From positions 1 to 64,000 of the forward strand of contig NZ_JAMXSB010000013.1 of assembly GCF_024124665.1 (NCBI RefSeq): 64,000 bases of DNA. The letters are read 5' to 3'. The notes under the pieces are model-generated. The model was not told where the DNA came from, searched no databases, and worked only from the letters and a program-made list of their open reading frames with translations. Below are positions 1 to 7,199 of this stretch, piece after piece. The stretch's first letter is position 1. The number at the start of each line of letters is the position of its first letter. The stretch is from Pleionea sp. CnH1-48 (GTDB lineage: Bacteria > Pseudomonadota > Gammaproteobacteria > Enterobacterales > Kangiellaceae). A program made the translations under genes and the position numbers.

Positions 1-132
1 GTATCTGTATCTGTATCTGTATCTGTATCTGTATCTGTATCTGTATCTGTATCTGTATCTGTATCTGTATCTGTATCTGTATCTGTATCTGTATCTGTAT
101 CTGTATCTGTATCTGTATCTGTATCTGTATCT
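1..132. repeat. GTATCT hexanucleotide tandem repeat (22 visible copies)
   Basis: The first 132 bases are 22 perfect, uninterrupted copies of GTATCT, and the array probably continues to the left of the window. It lies inside the 3' part of scpB on the minus strand. There it reads as alternating GAT and ACA codons, that is Asp-Thr dipeptides. Because the unit is two codons long, gain or loss of copies changes tail length without breaking the frame. Confidence 0.97.
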
Positions 133-713
133 GACTGTTCGCCACGAGCAGCAGCTTCGTCAAGCTCTAGTTCTGCATTTATCTGATCTAAGTCACGAAT
201 CTCAGACAATGTCGGTAGCTCTTCCAGACTTTTTAAATTGAAATAATCCAGAAACTCTTTTGTCGTTGCATACAAAGCAGGCCGACCAGGAACATCTCGA
301 TGTCCGACGACTCGAATCCACTCACGCTCTAACAGTGTTTTCACAATATGCGAGCTCACAGACACGCCACGCACTTCTTCAATTTCGGCTCGAGTAATGG
401 GTTGTCGGTAAGCAATCAGCGCCATGGTCTCAAGTAACGCTCTGGAATATCGTGGAGGCTTCTCTTCCCATAGACGAGCAACCCATTCTGCATAGTCCTG
501 TTTGGCCTGAAATCGATAACCCGAAGCCACTTGTTTAAGTTCTACGCCACGGTTTTCACAAGCTTCCTGAATCGCAGCCAGCGCCGCTTTTATATCGGTA
601 ACAGAAGGACGATCCTCATCCGTAAAGAGCTGCATTAAATTATCCACCGACATGACTTTACCGTAAGACATGAGGGCTGCTTCAAGAATATTCTGTAACT
701 TTTCAGGTGTCAT
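1..713 (-). CDS. scpB: Segregation and condensation protein B, 3' end outside the window
   Basis: ScpB is the winged-helix partner of the SMC-ScpA complex that compacts and segregates the chromosome. The frame opens with ATG at 713 (MTPEKLQNILEAALM) and reads without a stop to base 1, so the C-terminus is missing. Visible family segments include SRALLETMALIAYRQPITRAE and the region with VVGHRDVPGRPALYAT, typical of the second winged helix. After a normal core the protein enters an acidic stretch (ELELDEAAARGEQS) and then at least 21 Asp-Thr dipeptides encoded by the hexanucleotide repeat. Only 3 bp separate it from the scpA stop codon, so it is the last visible gene of a trpS-scpA-scpB operon. 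The core assignment is firm. The function of the repeat tail is unknown. Confidence 0.92.
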   Translation of the reverse strand, partial: MTPEKLQNILEAALMSYGKVMSVDNLMQLFTDEDRPSVTDIKAALAAIQEACENRGVELKQVASGYRFQAKQDYAEWVARLWEEKPPRYSRALLETMALIAYRQPITRAEIEEVRGVSVSSHIVKTLLEREWIRVVGHRDVPGRPALYATTKEFLDYFNLKSLEELPTLSEIRDLDQINAELELDEAAARGEQSDTDTDTDTDTDTDTDTDTDTDTDTDTDTDTDTDTDTDTDTDTD

Positions 714-716
714 AAA

Positions 717-1640
717 TTACTCTTCGCTCATTCGTGCTCGTACATGGATCGGGCCATAAGGTTCTGTTTGAACCAATTCAACCAAAGACTCTTTAGAAAG
801 CTCCATAATCGCCAAAAAGGTCACGACGACGCCCATGCGGCCTTCTTCTACTTCAAATAAGGTCACAAAACTTGTGAATGTATCACCTGACAATACAGCT
901 AATACATTTGTCATCTTTTCACGCACCGATAAGGTTTCCCTTTGAATTTGGTGGTGGGTAAACATTTGTGCGCGCTTTAATACATCTTTAAATGCCAATA
1001 GAATTTCTTTTAGATCGACTTCAGGTTGTGGCCGAACAATATTAAGTTCTGGCGTATCTGCCGATGCCGGGAATACGTCACGCCCAACACGAGGCATCTC
1101 TTCAATATCTTCAGCGGCTTTTTTGAAACGTTCGTACTCTTGCAATCGACGAATCAGATCCATACGCGGATCCACTTCTTCTTCTTCGTCAATTTTGGGA
1201 CGCGGCAATAAAACGCGGCTTTTGATTTCGCATAAAACAGCAGCCATTACCAGATATTCTGCCGCCAGTTCCAGATTCATATTCTTCATCAGCTCAACAT
1301 ATTCCATATATTGCTCAGTAATTTGAACAATAGGAATGTTCAGAATGTCGAGATTCTGACGACGGATCAGATAAAGTAATAAATCCAGAGGTCCTTCGAA
1401 GGCTTCCAGAAAAACTTCTAATGCATCGGGTGGAATATAAAGATCCTGCGGCATGTCTTTAACAGGCTCGCCATTAACCATTGCCAACGCCATCTCTTGT
1501 TGCACAGGTTGCTCTGTCGCAACAGCAGTCGAGGATGCAGCTACCTGCTCATCTTCTGGCTGTTCAGGGGCCTCGCCTTCCGTCACATTGGTGTCGTCTT
1601 CAATTAAGGCAACTTGTTGTTCGATAGGATCTTCACTCAT
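717..1640 (-). CDS. scpA: Segregation and condensation protein A (kleisin)
   Basis: ScpA is the kleisin subunit that bridges SMC heads and binds ScpB. The 307-residue protein contains the family's N-terminal signature around residues 77-95 (EAFEGPLDLLLYLIRRQN), followed by LDILNIPIVQITEQYMEY and the region around KSRVLLPRP. The C-terminal winged helix is near residues 235-300. About 70 residues precede the conserved core. They are rich in Glu, Gln, Ala and Val and look disordered, which makes the protein longer than usual. The ATG at 1640 is 27 bp past the trpS stop, and the stop is 3 bp before scpB, so the three genes are probably co-transcribed. Confidence 0.93.
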   Translation of the reverse strand: MSEDPIEQQVALIEDDTNVTEGEAPEQPEDEQVAASSTAVATEQPVQQEMALAMVNGEPVKDMPQDLYIPPDALEVFLEAFEGPLDLLLYLIRRQNLDILNIPIVQITEQYMEYVELMKNMNLELAAEYLVMAAVLCEIKSRVLLPRPKIDEEEEVDPRMDLIRRLQEYERFKKAAEDIEEMPRVGRDVFPASADTPELNIVRPQPEVDLKEILLAFKDVLKRAQMFTHHQIQRETLSVREKMTNVLAVLSGDTFTSFVTLFEVEEGRMGVVVTFLAIMELSKESLVELVQTEPYGPIHVRARMSEE

Positions 1641-1667
1641 TAAGCAACTCTAATCTACTTTCTCTGA

Positions 1668-2885
1668 TTAACGATAACTCAAGCCCATAGCATGACGAAC
1701 ATCATCCATAGTCTCGCGGGCAATATCACGGGCTCGCTCACAACCTTCATTAACGATATTCTTCACCAGCTCAGGGTTTTCTTCGTACTCACGCGCATTA
1801 TCCAGAAAGGATTGCTGCTCCTTCAACACACAATCGATCACAGGTTGCTTACATTCAATGCAACCAATACTGGCTGAACGACAACCTTCCTGAACCCAGG
1901 TTTTAACTTCTTCATTAGAATAAATTTCGTGGAATTCCCATACCGGACATTTGTCAGGATCACCGGCGTCTGTTAATCGAACACGAGCAGGATCCGTTGG
2001 CATGGTACGGATTTTCTTTTCTACTGATTCTGGCTCATCACGCAAAGCAATGGTGTTGTTGTATGATTTAGACATCTTCTGCCCGTCTAAACCAGGCATT
2101 TTGGGCACTTCGGTCAGCATCGCCAGCGGCTCTGGCAATATGACCTTGCCGCCACCTTCAAGATAACCATAAAGTCGCTCTTTATCGCCCAACGACATAG
2201 AGGCATGGCCTTCAACCAAAGCACGCGCGGTCTCTAAAGCCTCTTCGACACCTTCTTCCTGAAACTTTTTGCGCAATGAGTTATAGAGCTTGGCATTTTT
2301 CTTACCCAGCTTTTTGATCGCCGCTTCGGCCTTTTCTTCAAAACCAGGTTCTCGCCCATAAATATGATTAAATCGACCAGCAATATCACGCGCCAATTCA
2401 ATATGAGGCACCTGATCAGAACCCACAGGCACCAGACCCGATTTATAGATTAAAATATCGGCGGCCTGTAGCAAGGGATAACCCAGAAAACCGTAGGTAG
2501 AGAGGTCTTTCTCTCGTAGCTTGTCTTGTTGTTCTTTGTAAGTGGGTTGACGCTCAAGCCATCCAACAGGCGTGATCATAGAAAGCAGTAAATGAAGCTC
2601 AGCGTGCTCGGGAACTTTAGATTGAATAAAAATCGTTGCCGAGCCAGGGTTAACACCCGCCGCAAGCCAATCGATCACCATATCCCAAACATGGTTTTCG
2701 ATAAGAGAAGGATCATCATAATGAGTTGTCAGTGCATGCCAGTCTACTGCGCAAAAAAAGCACTCATATTCGTGTTGAAGCTTAATCCAGTTCTTCAAAA
2801 CACCATGATAATGGCCTAAGTGGAGTTTCCCTGTTGGACGCATCCCCGAAAGAATACGTTGATGCTGTACCGCCACCGAACTCAA
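1668..2885 (-). CDS. trpS: Tryptophanyl-tRNA synthetase
   Basis: This cytoplasmic class I synthetase charges tRNA-Trp. The 405-residue protein has the HIGH-type motif in GKLHLGHYHG near residue 20 and KMSKSYNNTI in the C-terminal half. The insert spanning residues about 165-250 (GREPGFEEKAEAAIKKLG onward) makes it longer than the roughly 330-residue E. coli enzyme. This matches the long TrpS form found in some gammaproteobacteria. The start is a TTG at 2885. I chose it because GAGGGGGAG sits just upstream at good spacing and no better ATG precedes the core. It leads into scpA. I looked for a tryptophan-rich leader in the 236 bp upstream and found none. Confidence 0.93.
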   Translation of the reverse strand: MSSVAVQHQRILSGMRPTGKLHLGHYHGVLKNWIKLQHEYECFFCAVDWHALTTHYDDPSLIENHVWDMVIDWLAAGVNPGSATIFIQSKVPEHAELHLLLSMITPVGWLERQPTYKEQQDKLREKDLSTYGFLGYPLLQAADILIYKSGLVPVGSDQVPHIELARDIAGRFNHIYGREPGFEEKAEAAIKKLGKKNAKLYNSLRKKFQEEGVEEALETARALVEGHASMSLGDKERLYGYLEGGGKVILPEPLAMLTEVPKMPGLDGQKMSKSYNNTIALRDEPESVEKKIRTMPTDPARVRLTDAGDPDKCPVWEFHEIYSNEEVKTWVQEGCRSASIGCIECKQPVIDCVLKEQQSFLDNAREYEENPELVKNIVNEGCERARDIARETMDDVRHAMGLSYR

Positions 2886-3121
2886 AATGCTCCCCCTCTA
2901 AATAAATGAATAGTCCTACAACGGCTCCAAGTGCTCAATGTGGACTTTAGTACGCTCTATCCATCACCCTTGTTGGGATATCTCACCGAGTGTTTGGCTA
3001 AGTCGTAAATGACAACAAGCGAACGGGTAATTATACCCTGCCAGCGCAAGATCAGTAAGCTGAAAAGTAACCTTTCCTCATAAAGCTGATTTCCGTTACC
3101 ACGCAAACGCCTTCCGAGCTC
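2886..3121. other. Intergenic region upstream of trpS
   Basis: The 236 bp between the yciO stop and the trpS start contain no convincing gene, no tandem Trp codons and no strong terminator hairpin. A promoter for trpS-scpA-scpB is expected here, but I could not pick clear -35/-10 elements by eye. Confidence 0.6.
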
Positions 3122-3745
3122 TTAGCCAGCGATCAACTCAGGTTCACCAGCTGCCGCTCTTAACACCTTGGGGGCTCCCTCTGTCATATCAATAACCGAG
3201 GTTGGCAAGGTTCCACAAAAGCCACCATGAATAACCATATCTACTTGATTTCCAATAGCTTCTGCAATTTCTTCAGGATCAAATAATTGCTCCTCTAAAT
3301 TAGGCAAGATCAGACTGGAGCTCATAATCGGCTCTCCTAGATCCTCTAGCAGCGCTAAAGCAATGGCATTATCAGGCACTCGAATCCCAATGGATTTTCG
3401 TTTTGCGTGCTGTAATCGACGTGGTACTTCATTCGTCGCTTTCAGGATAAAAGTGTAAGGTCCAGGAGTGTGGTTCTTAAGCAATCTAAAAGAGGCGTTG
3501 TCGACTCTGGCATAGGTCGCCAGTTCAGATAAATCCCGACAAATCAACGTGAAGTTATGGTGCTTGTCCAGATTGCGTAACCGTCGAATACGGTCCAGTG
3601 CCGCTTTATCTCCAATATGGCATCCCAATGCATAACCCGAATCAGTAGGGTATACAATCAACCCGCCGTTTCTGACCAATGCAACAGCCTGGCTAATAAG
3701 TCTAGGTTGCGGGTTGTCAGGATGTATTTCTAAATACTGTGCCAT
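3122..3745 (-). CDS. yciO: YciO, Sua5/YrdC-family protein
   Basis: This is a member of the Sua5/YrdC/YciO fold family, whose TsaC/Sua5 members make threonylcarbamoyl-AMP for tRNA t6A. YciO itself is a paralogue whose cellular role is less certain. The protein follows E. coli YciO closely as I remember it: IHPDNPQPRLI, GGLIVYPTDSGYALGC, HNFTLICRDLSEL, HTPGPYTFILKAT and KSIGIRVPDNAIA. I chose the start MAQYLEIHPDN at 3745, giving 207 residues; AAAGGA lies 9 nt upstream. An ATG two codons earlier is too close to that site. It lies 28 bp downstream of rnm, the usual gammaproteobacterial pairing. Confidence 0.9.
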   Translation of the reverse strand: MAQYLEIHPDNPQPRLISQAVALVRNGGLIVYPTDSGYALGCHIGDKAALDRIRRLRNLDKHHNFTLICRDLSELATYARVDNASFRLLKNHTPGPYTFILKATNEVPRRLQHAKRKSIGIRVPDNAIALALLEDLGEPIMSSSLILPNLEEQLFDPEEIAEAIGNQVDMVIHGGFCGTLPTSVIDMTEGAPKVLRAAAGEPELIAG

Positions 3746-3773
3746 AAACATGTGTCCTTTATGATGATTCTTA

Positions 3774-4613
3774 TTATTGCCACAATGACCAAACAGGCTC
3801 AACACCCGATTTTAACGCCGGAAACCGTCCGGGTTTAACCCAGGGCCAGGCAGGATCATGAAAGTCAGAGCCTTGCGATGCAAATAATCCATGCTCCTCG
3901 GCTCGTTCCAACAACCAACGTGCGGTTTTTTCGTCAATGTTAGAGTAGGTTAACTCAATGCCCTGACCGCCCGCAGCTTTAAACTGCCGAATGAGTTCTT
4001 TCAATTGGCGATTTGATAGCTGATAACGTCCGGGGTGCGCCAGAACAGCGGTGCCTCCTGCCGCTTTAATCACAGCCACCGCCTGTTCCAGACTCGGCCA
4101 TTCAATTTTAACGTAAGCACGTGCTTTTCGCCCTAAATAACGCTTAAACACCTGCTGATTATTCTTTGCATAACCCAGCTGTATTAGTATTTCAGCCAGG
4201 TGAGTACGAGTGATAGACTCCGCTTTGACCGCATCGATGGCCTGATTGACGCCTTCCAGGCCAAGGGACTCCAGCTTATCACCGTACAGCCGTATGCGTT
4301 CTCGGCGACGCTGCTGTTGCTCAGCCAAAAAAGCCAACATAGCGGCATTGTTAAGGTCAAAGTCGAGACCCACTACATGAATTTCTCGCCCAGCAGCCGA
4401 GCAGGAGATTTCGACACCGGGTATCACTTCAATGCCATCAAGATCATGCTTTGACAGCTCAAGGTGCGCACCGATGGAATCGTGATCGGTAATGGCCATG
4501 GTTGTTACCCCCGCCTCCCGAAACAGGCCAACTAACTCAACGGGAGGCAACTTGCCATCAGAAAGATGAGTATGAGCATGTAAATCAATGTCATGTTGAA
4601 TGTTGATAATCAT
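3774..4613 (-). CDS. rnm: PHP-domain 5'-3' exoribonuclease (RNase AM)
   Basis: This PHP-superfamily phosphoesterase corresponds to E. coli YciV/Rnm, which trims 5' ends of rRNAs and degrades short oligonucleotides and 3',5'-pAp. Metal-binding motifs are visible in order: DIDLHAHTHLSDG (residues 8-20), AITDHDS near residue 40, PGVEISC, then LAHPGRY and GSDFHDP toward the C-terminus. At 279 residues it is close to the family size. The start ATG at 4613 places the first His cluster 12 residues in, as expected. It precedes yciO in the same orientation. Its promoter should lie in the following 397-bp gap, shared with divergent yciB. Confidence 0.9.
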   Translation of the reverse strand: MIINIQHDIDLHAHTHLSDGKLPPVELVGLFREAGVTTMAITDHDSIGAHLELSKHDLDGIEVIPGVEISCSAAGREIHVVGLDFDLNNAAMLAFLAEQQQRRRERIRLYGDKLESLGLEGVNQAIDAVKAESITRTHLAEILIQLGYAKNNQQVFKRYLGRKARAYVKIEWPSLEQAVAVIKAAGGTAVLAHPGRYQLSNRQLKELIRQFKAAGGQGIELTYSNIDEKTARWLLERAEEHGLFASQGSDFHDPAWPWVKPGRFPALKSGVEPVWSLWQ

Positions 4614-5010
4614 AGGTACGAAATCACTAAAAAAACTCTGTTGAGCGTATTTTAATCGCCAATGAAACTCTGCTGTTTCTCAATCCCTTAATGCCACTGA
4701 GTAAAAGTCGATAAAAACAGCAATTAACTCTTTGATTTAAAAATAGAAATAAACAAATGATTCGCTCTATGTGAGGCTCATCTCATTCATTCAATAATAA
4801 CTATCAGAAAGCATGGCGATCAGAAGCAAGGCAAAGTATCATTGTTAACCACTTAAAAACAAGTTTATACCCGTCTTTAAAACTGCGCGGGTGTTGGCTG
4901 CCAGGAGTCTCACAGCCACTCGGTGTGTCTGAGTCTAAGAGATTTTCTTGCTGGCCACTCAAGAGCAGTGTGAAGCACTTAAGGTATAGTGACTCTATTC
5001 AGGGACCCCG
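4614..5010. other. Divergent intergenic region rnm/yciB
   Basis: No gene of credible quality is visible in these 397 bp. A TATAGT at 4985-4990 precedes the yciB ATG by about 20 bp and could be a -10 element, but its -35 is poor. A TATACCCGTC segment at 4867-4876 matches the end of the small inverted-repeat element at 10164-10224. Confidence 0.5.
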
Positions 5011-5598
5011 ATGAAGGTATTAATTGATTTCTTTCCGTTGCTAGGATTTTTCATCGCCTACTATGTTTTCGACATTTATGTTGCAACAGGCGTACTGATG
5101 GTTGCCGCTGTCATTCAAACAGTGGGTAATCGCCTACTCAAAAAAGAATGGGAAAAAATGCACCTGTTCACTTTGGGCCTAGCTTTGGTTTTTGGCAGTC
5201 TAACCCTGCTCTTCCGCGACGATGCTTTTATTAAATGGAAAGTCACCATTTTGATGTGGATGCTAGCCGTGGTGTTTTTATTTCGCCAATGGGTACAAAA
5301 TCGCATCGTTTTAAAAGATCTTCTAGAAGGTATGTCGGGTGAATCTTTTGGTATCGAAGATGCTCTGTGGAAACGACTGAATGTTATCTGGGCTTGCTGT
5401 GCACTGGCTGTTGGTTTGCTCAACCTATGGGTTGCTTATACATTCAGCCAATCGGTCTGGGTTAACTTTAAAGTTTGGGGTATCACTATTATTCAATTTA
5501 CTCTGATGATGATAACCTTCGCCATCCTCTTTAAAAACATGCCCGAAGACGCCAAAAAGGCACTCGAAGGCAACGACACCGATAACACCAAGGAGTAA
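5011..5598 (+). CDS. yciB: YciB/IspZ septation-related inner membrane protein
   Basis: YciB (also called IspZ or septation protein A) is a small polytopic inner membrane protein linked to cell-envelope and division-site synthesis. The 195-residue sequence begins MKVLIDFFPLLGFFIAYYVF and contains the family pattern QTVGNRLLKKEWEKMHLFTL and FGSLTLLFRDDAFIKWKVTI. About five hydrophobic segments are evident. The C-terminal tail is charged (AKKALEGNDTDNTKE). It is followed after 3 bp by yciI and then bolA, so it opens a short operon. Confidence 0.93.
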   Translation: MKVLIDFFPLLGFFIAYYVFDIYVATGVLMVAAVIQTVGNRLLKKEWEKMHLFTLGLALVFGSLTLLFRDDAFIKWKVTILMWMLAVVFLFRQWVQNRIVLKDLLEGMSGESFGIEDALWKRLNVIWACCALAVGLLNLWVAYTFSQSVWVNFKVWGITIIQFTLMMITFAILFKNMPEDAKKALEGNDTDNTKE

Positions 5599-5601
5599 CT
5601 C

Positions 5602-5901
5602 GTGTTATACGCCATTATCTCGCAAGATGTTAAAGACAGCTTGCCACTGCGACAATCAGCACGTCCGGCCCATTTAGAACGATTAACCCAGTTGAGTGAA
5701 GCGGGTCGTTTATTAATAGCAGGCCCTCATCCAGCGGTAGATAACAACGATCCTGGAGAAGCAGGATTTAGTGGAAGCTTGATTGTTGCTGAGTTTAACT
5801 CTCTGGAAGAAGCCCAACAATGGGCTGATGATGATCCTTATGTCAGTGCCGGTGTGTACGAAAACGTGATTGTAAAACCCTTTAAGAAGGTGCTGCCCTA
5901 A
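5602..5901 (+). CDS. yciI: YciI family protein
   Basis: This is a small cytoplasmic alpha+beta barrel protein of the YciI-like family (ferredoxin-like fold related to muconolactone isomerase). Its biochemical role is not settled. The 99-residue protein has the conserved ARPAHLERL helix with its His, the [10 protein letters not shown] turn, the GSLIVAEF strand and [19 protein letters not shown]. The start is a GTG or TTG-type codon very near 5602, directly after the yciB stop. Its own stop abuts the bolA ATG, so translation of the three genes is probably coupled. Confidence 0.88.
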   Translation: MLYAIISQDVKDSLPLRQSARPAHLERLTQLSEAGRLLIAGPHPAVDNNDPGEAGFSGSLIVAEFNSLEEAQQWADDDPYVSAGVYENVIVKPFKKVLP

Positions 5902-6159
5902 ATGAATGAACAACGTATGGAGCAAATGCAAGCTCGACTAACTCAGGCACTGTCTCCAAGTCAATTGAATATTATTGATGAGAGTCACAAACATATTGGC
6001 CATGCCGGTGCTAAAAGTGGCAAAGGCCATTTTGTTGTTCAAATTTCTTCATCCGCTTTTGAAGGCAAAAGACCTCTGCAATGCCACCGTCTTATCTATG
6101 ATGCCTTAGGTGACATGATGGACACAGACATCCACGCATTAAGTATTCAAATTCAATAA
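5902..6159 (+). CDS. BolA family protein
   Basis: BolA-family proteins are small KH-like fold proteins that pair with monothiol glutaredoxins and bind a shared Fe-S cluster. BolA itself also acts as a morphology regulator. The 85-residue sequence shows NIIDESHKHIGHAGAKSGKGHFVVQI and the C-terminal LIYDALGDMMDTDIHALSIQI, including the conserved His residues. The ATG at 5902 immediately follows the yciI stop codon (TAAATG). Sequence length and the SHKH motif favour BolA proper over IbaG, but I leave the symbol open. Confidence 0.88.
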   Translation: MNEQRMEQMQARLTQALSPSQLNIIDESHKHIGHAGAKSGKGHFVVQISSSAFEGKRPLQCHRLIYDALGDMMDTDIHALSIQIQ

Positions 6160-6168
6160 CACCAATAC

Positions 6169-7107
6169 ATGAAACATCTGCTGTATGTTTTTTCAATCCT
6201 GCTAATCCTAGTGTTGGGCTGGTATTTCTGGCCTGACACAGCACCTCCCAAATCAGCACCTGCTGACATACCTGATGAGCCCATTAACACTCCGGTTAAT
6301 ACTCAAACACATTCTCAAACCACTTTAACACCTACAGAGTCGATAGAAACGCAGCCAGCTCACTCTCAACAGCCCAAAGATACAACGACTTCCGTTGTCG
6401 ACAAAAATTGTTGGAGCGCAGATGATTTAGATGCACTCCATCTAACTCCAGAATATGCGGTTGTCAGAGAATGGTTTAATGATTGGGGCATGCCATTTCC
6501 AGAATATTTTCCAAACTCTGATGAAGTCATTCGAGATCATCCTTACCAGGGCTACCAGGAAGAAACCTTATTAGAACTCGCCAATCAAAGTGACCCACTT
6601 GCTTTGCAAACACTGGGAATGATTTATCGACTGCAAGCATTTGGTCAAACCGTCCCAACAGATATGTCGAGCATCATGTTTTCGTCTCCAGACATCAGCA
6701 CAGAACCCGTTGACATGGAGCTTTTCGAAAAGAGCAACAACTACTTGTATCGTGCTGCTATTATGGGAAAGATAGGCGCTCTGATAAGCCTGTCAATGAA
6801 CTACAGTTATCTAAAACTATGGCATGCACGACATAATCTATTAACAAGTACATTAAAAGCAGAATTAGAAAAACGAGCCTATATTTTTGGTGAAATGCCA
6901 GAACAACTCATTGATGGTTTAAGCCAACGTTTTTTCCATCAACAGCTGGAAGAACCGATAAAAAAAGAATACCAACAGGCTTTGGATAAGATGCTGGAAC
7001 AATACCAAAAAGATCGCACTTCAATTGGCATGGAGCCGTGGCAATCCACAGCCCCAGAAGAATATTTTTTATTAATTAGCGGTGAGGCCTGTCCTGAAGA
7101 GCTCTAA
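6169..7107 (+). CDS. Unknown membrane-anchored protein with Sel1-like helices
   Basis: I do not recognise a named family. The 312-residue protein begins with a single hydrophobic segment (LLYVFSILLILVLGWYFW, residues 3-20) that looks like a signal anchor. A Pro/Thr/Gln-rich linker follows to about residue 80, then a helical periplasmic region. Phrases such as DPLALQTLGMIYRLQA and AAIMGKIGALISLSMNYSYL have the spacing of Sel1-type helical repeats. The start lies 9 bp after bolA with no clear ribosome-binding site, so it is probably translated by coupling. A weak hairpin follows the stop. Confidence 0.7.
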   Translation: MKHLLYVFSILLILVLGWYFWPDTAPPKSAPADIPDEPINTPVNTQTHSQTTLTPTESIETQPAHSQQPKDTTTSVVDKNCWSADDLDALHLTPEYAVVREWFNDWGMPFPEYFPNSDEVIRDHPYQGYQEETLLELANQSDPLALQTLGMIYRLQAFGQTVPTDMSSIMFSSPDISTEPVDMELFEKSNNYLYRAAIMGKIGALISLSMNYSYLKLWHARHNLLTSTLKAELEKRAYIFGEMPEQLIDGLSQRFFHQQLEEPIKKEYQQALDKMLEQYQKDRTSIGMEPWQSTAPEEYFLLISGEACPEEL

Positions 7108-7116
7108 GCCCGATTA

Positions 7117-7140
7117 GAGCGTATTGGTTCACGCTCACTT
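7117..7140 (+). terminator. Weak hairpin after the bolA operon
   Basis: GAGCGT (7117-7122) and ACGCTC (7131-7136) form a 6-bp stem with an 8-nt loop. A short, interrupted T-rich stretch follows. It lies between convergent genes. It could end the yciB-yciI-bolA transcript, but it is weak. Confidence 0.35.
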
Positions 7141-7199
7141 TTAATCCAATTGCAACATCAAGACAGGGTTACTTATAGACTTACCTTATTTAAAGCGTC

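Noticed and set aside
1-132. CRISPR or satellite array
   Set aside because: The unit is 6 bp with no spacers and lies within the scpB reading frame, so it is a coding microsatellite.
2886-3121. Tryptophan attenuator before trpS
   Set aside because: I checked this gap after finding the cysS leader. There are no tandem Trp codons and no terminator hairpin close to the trpS start.
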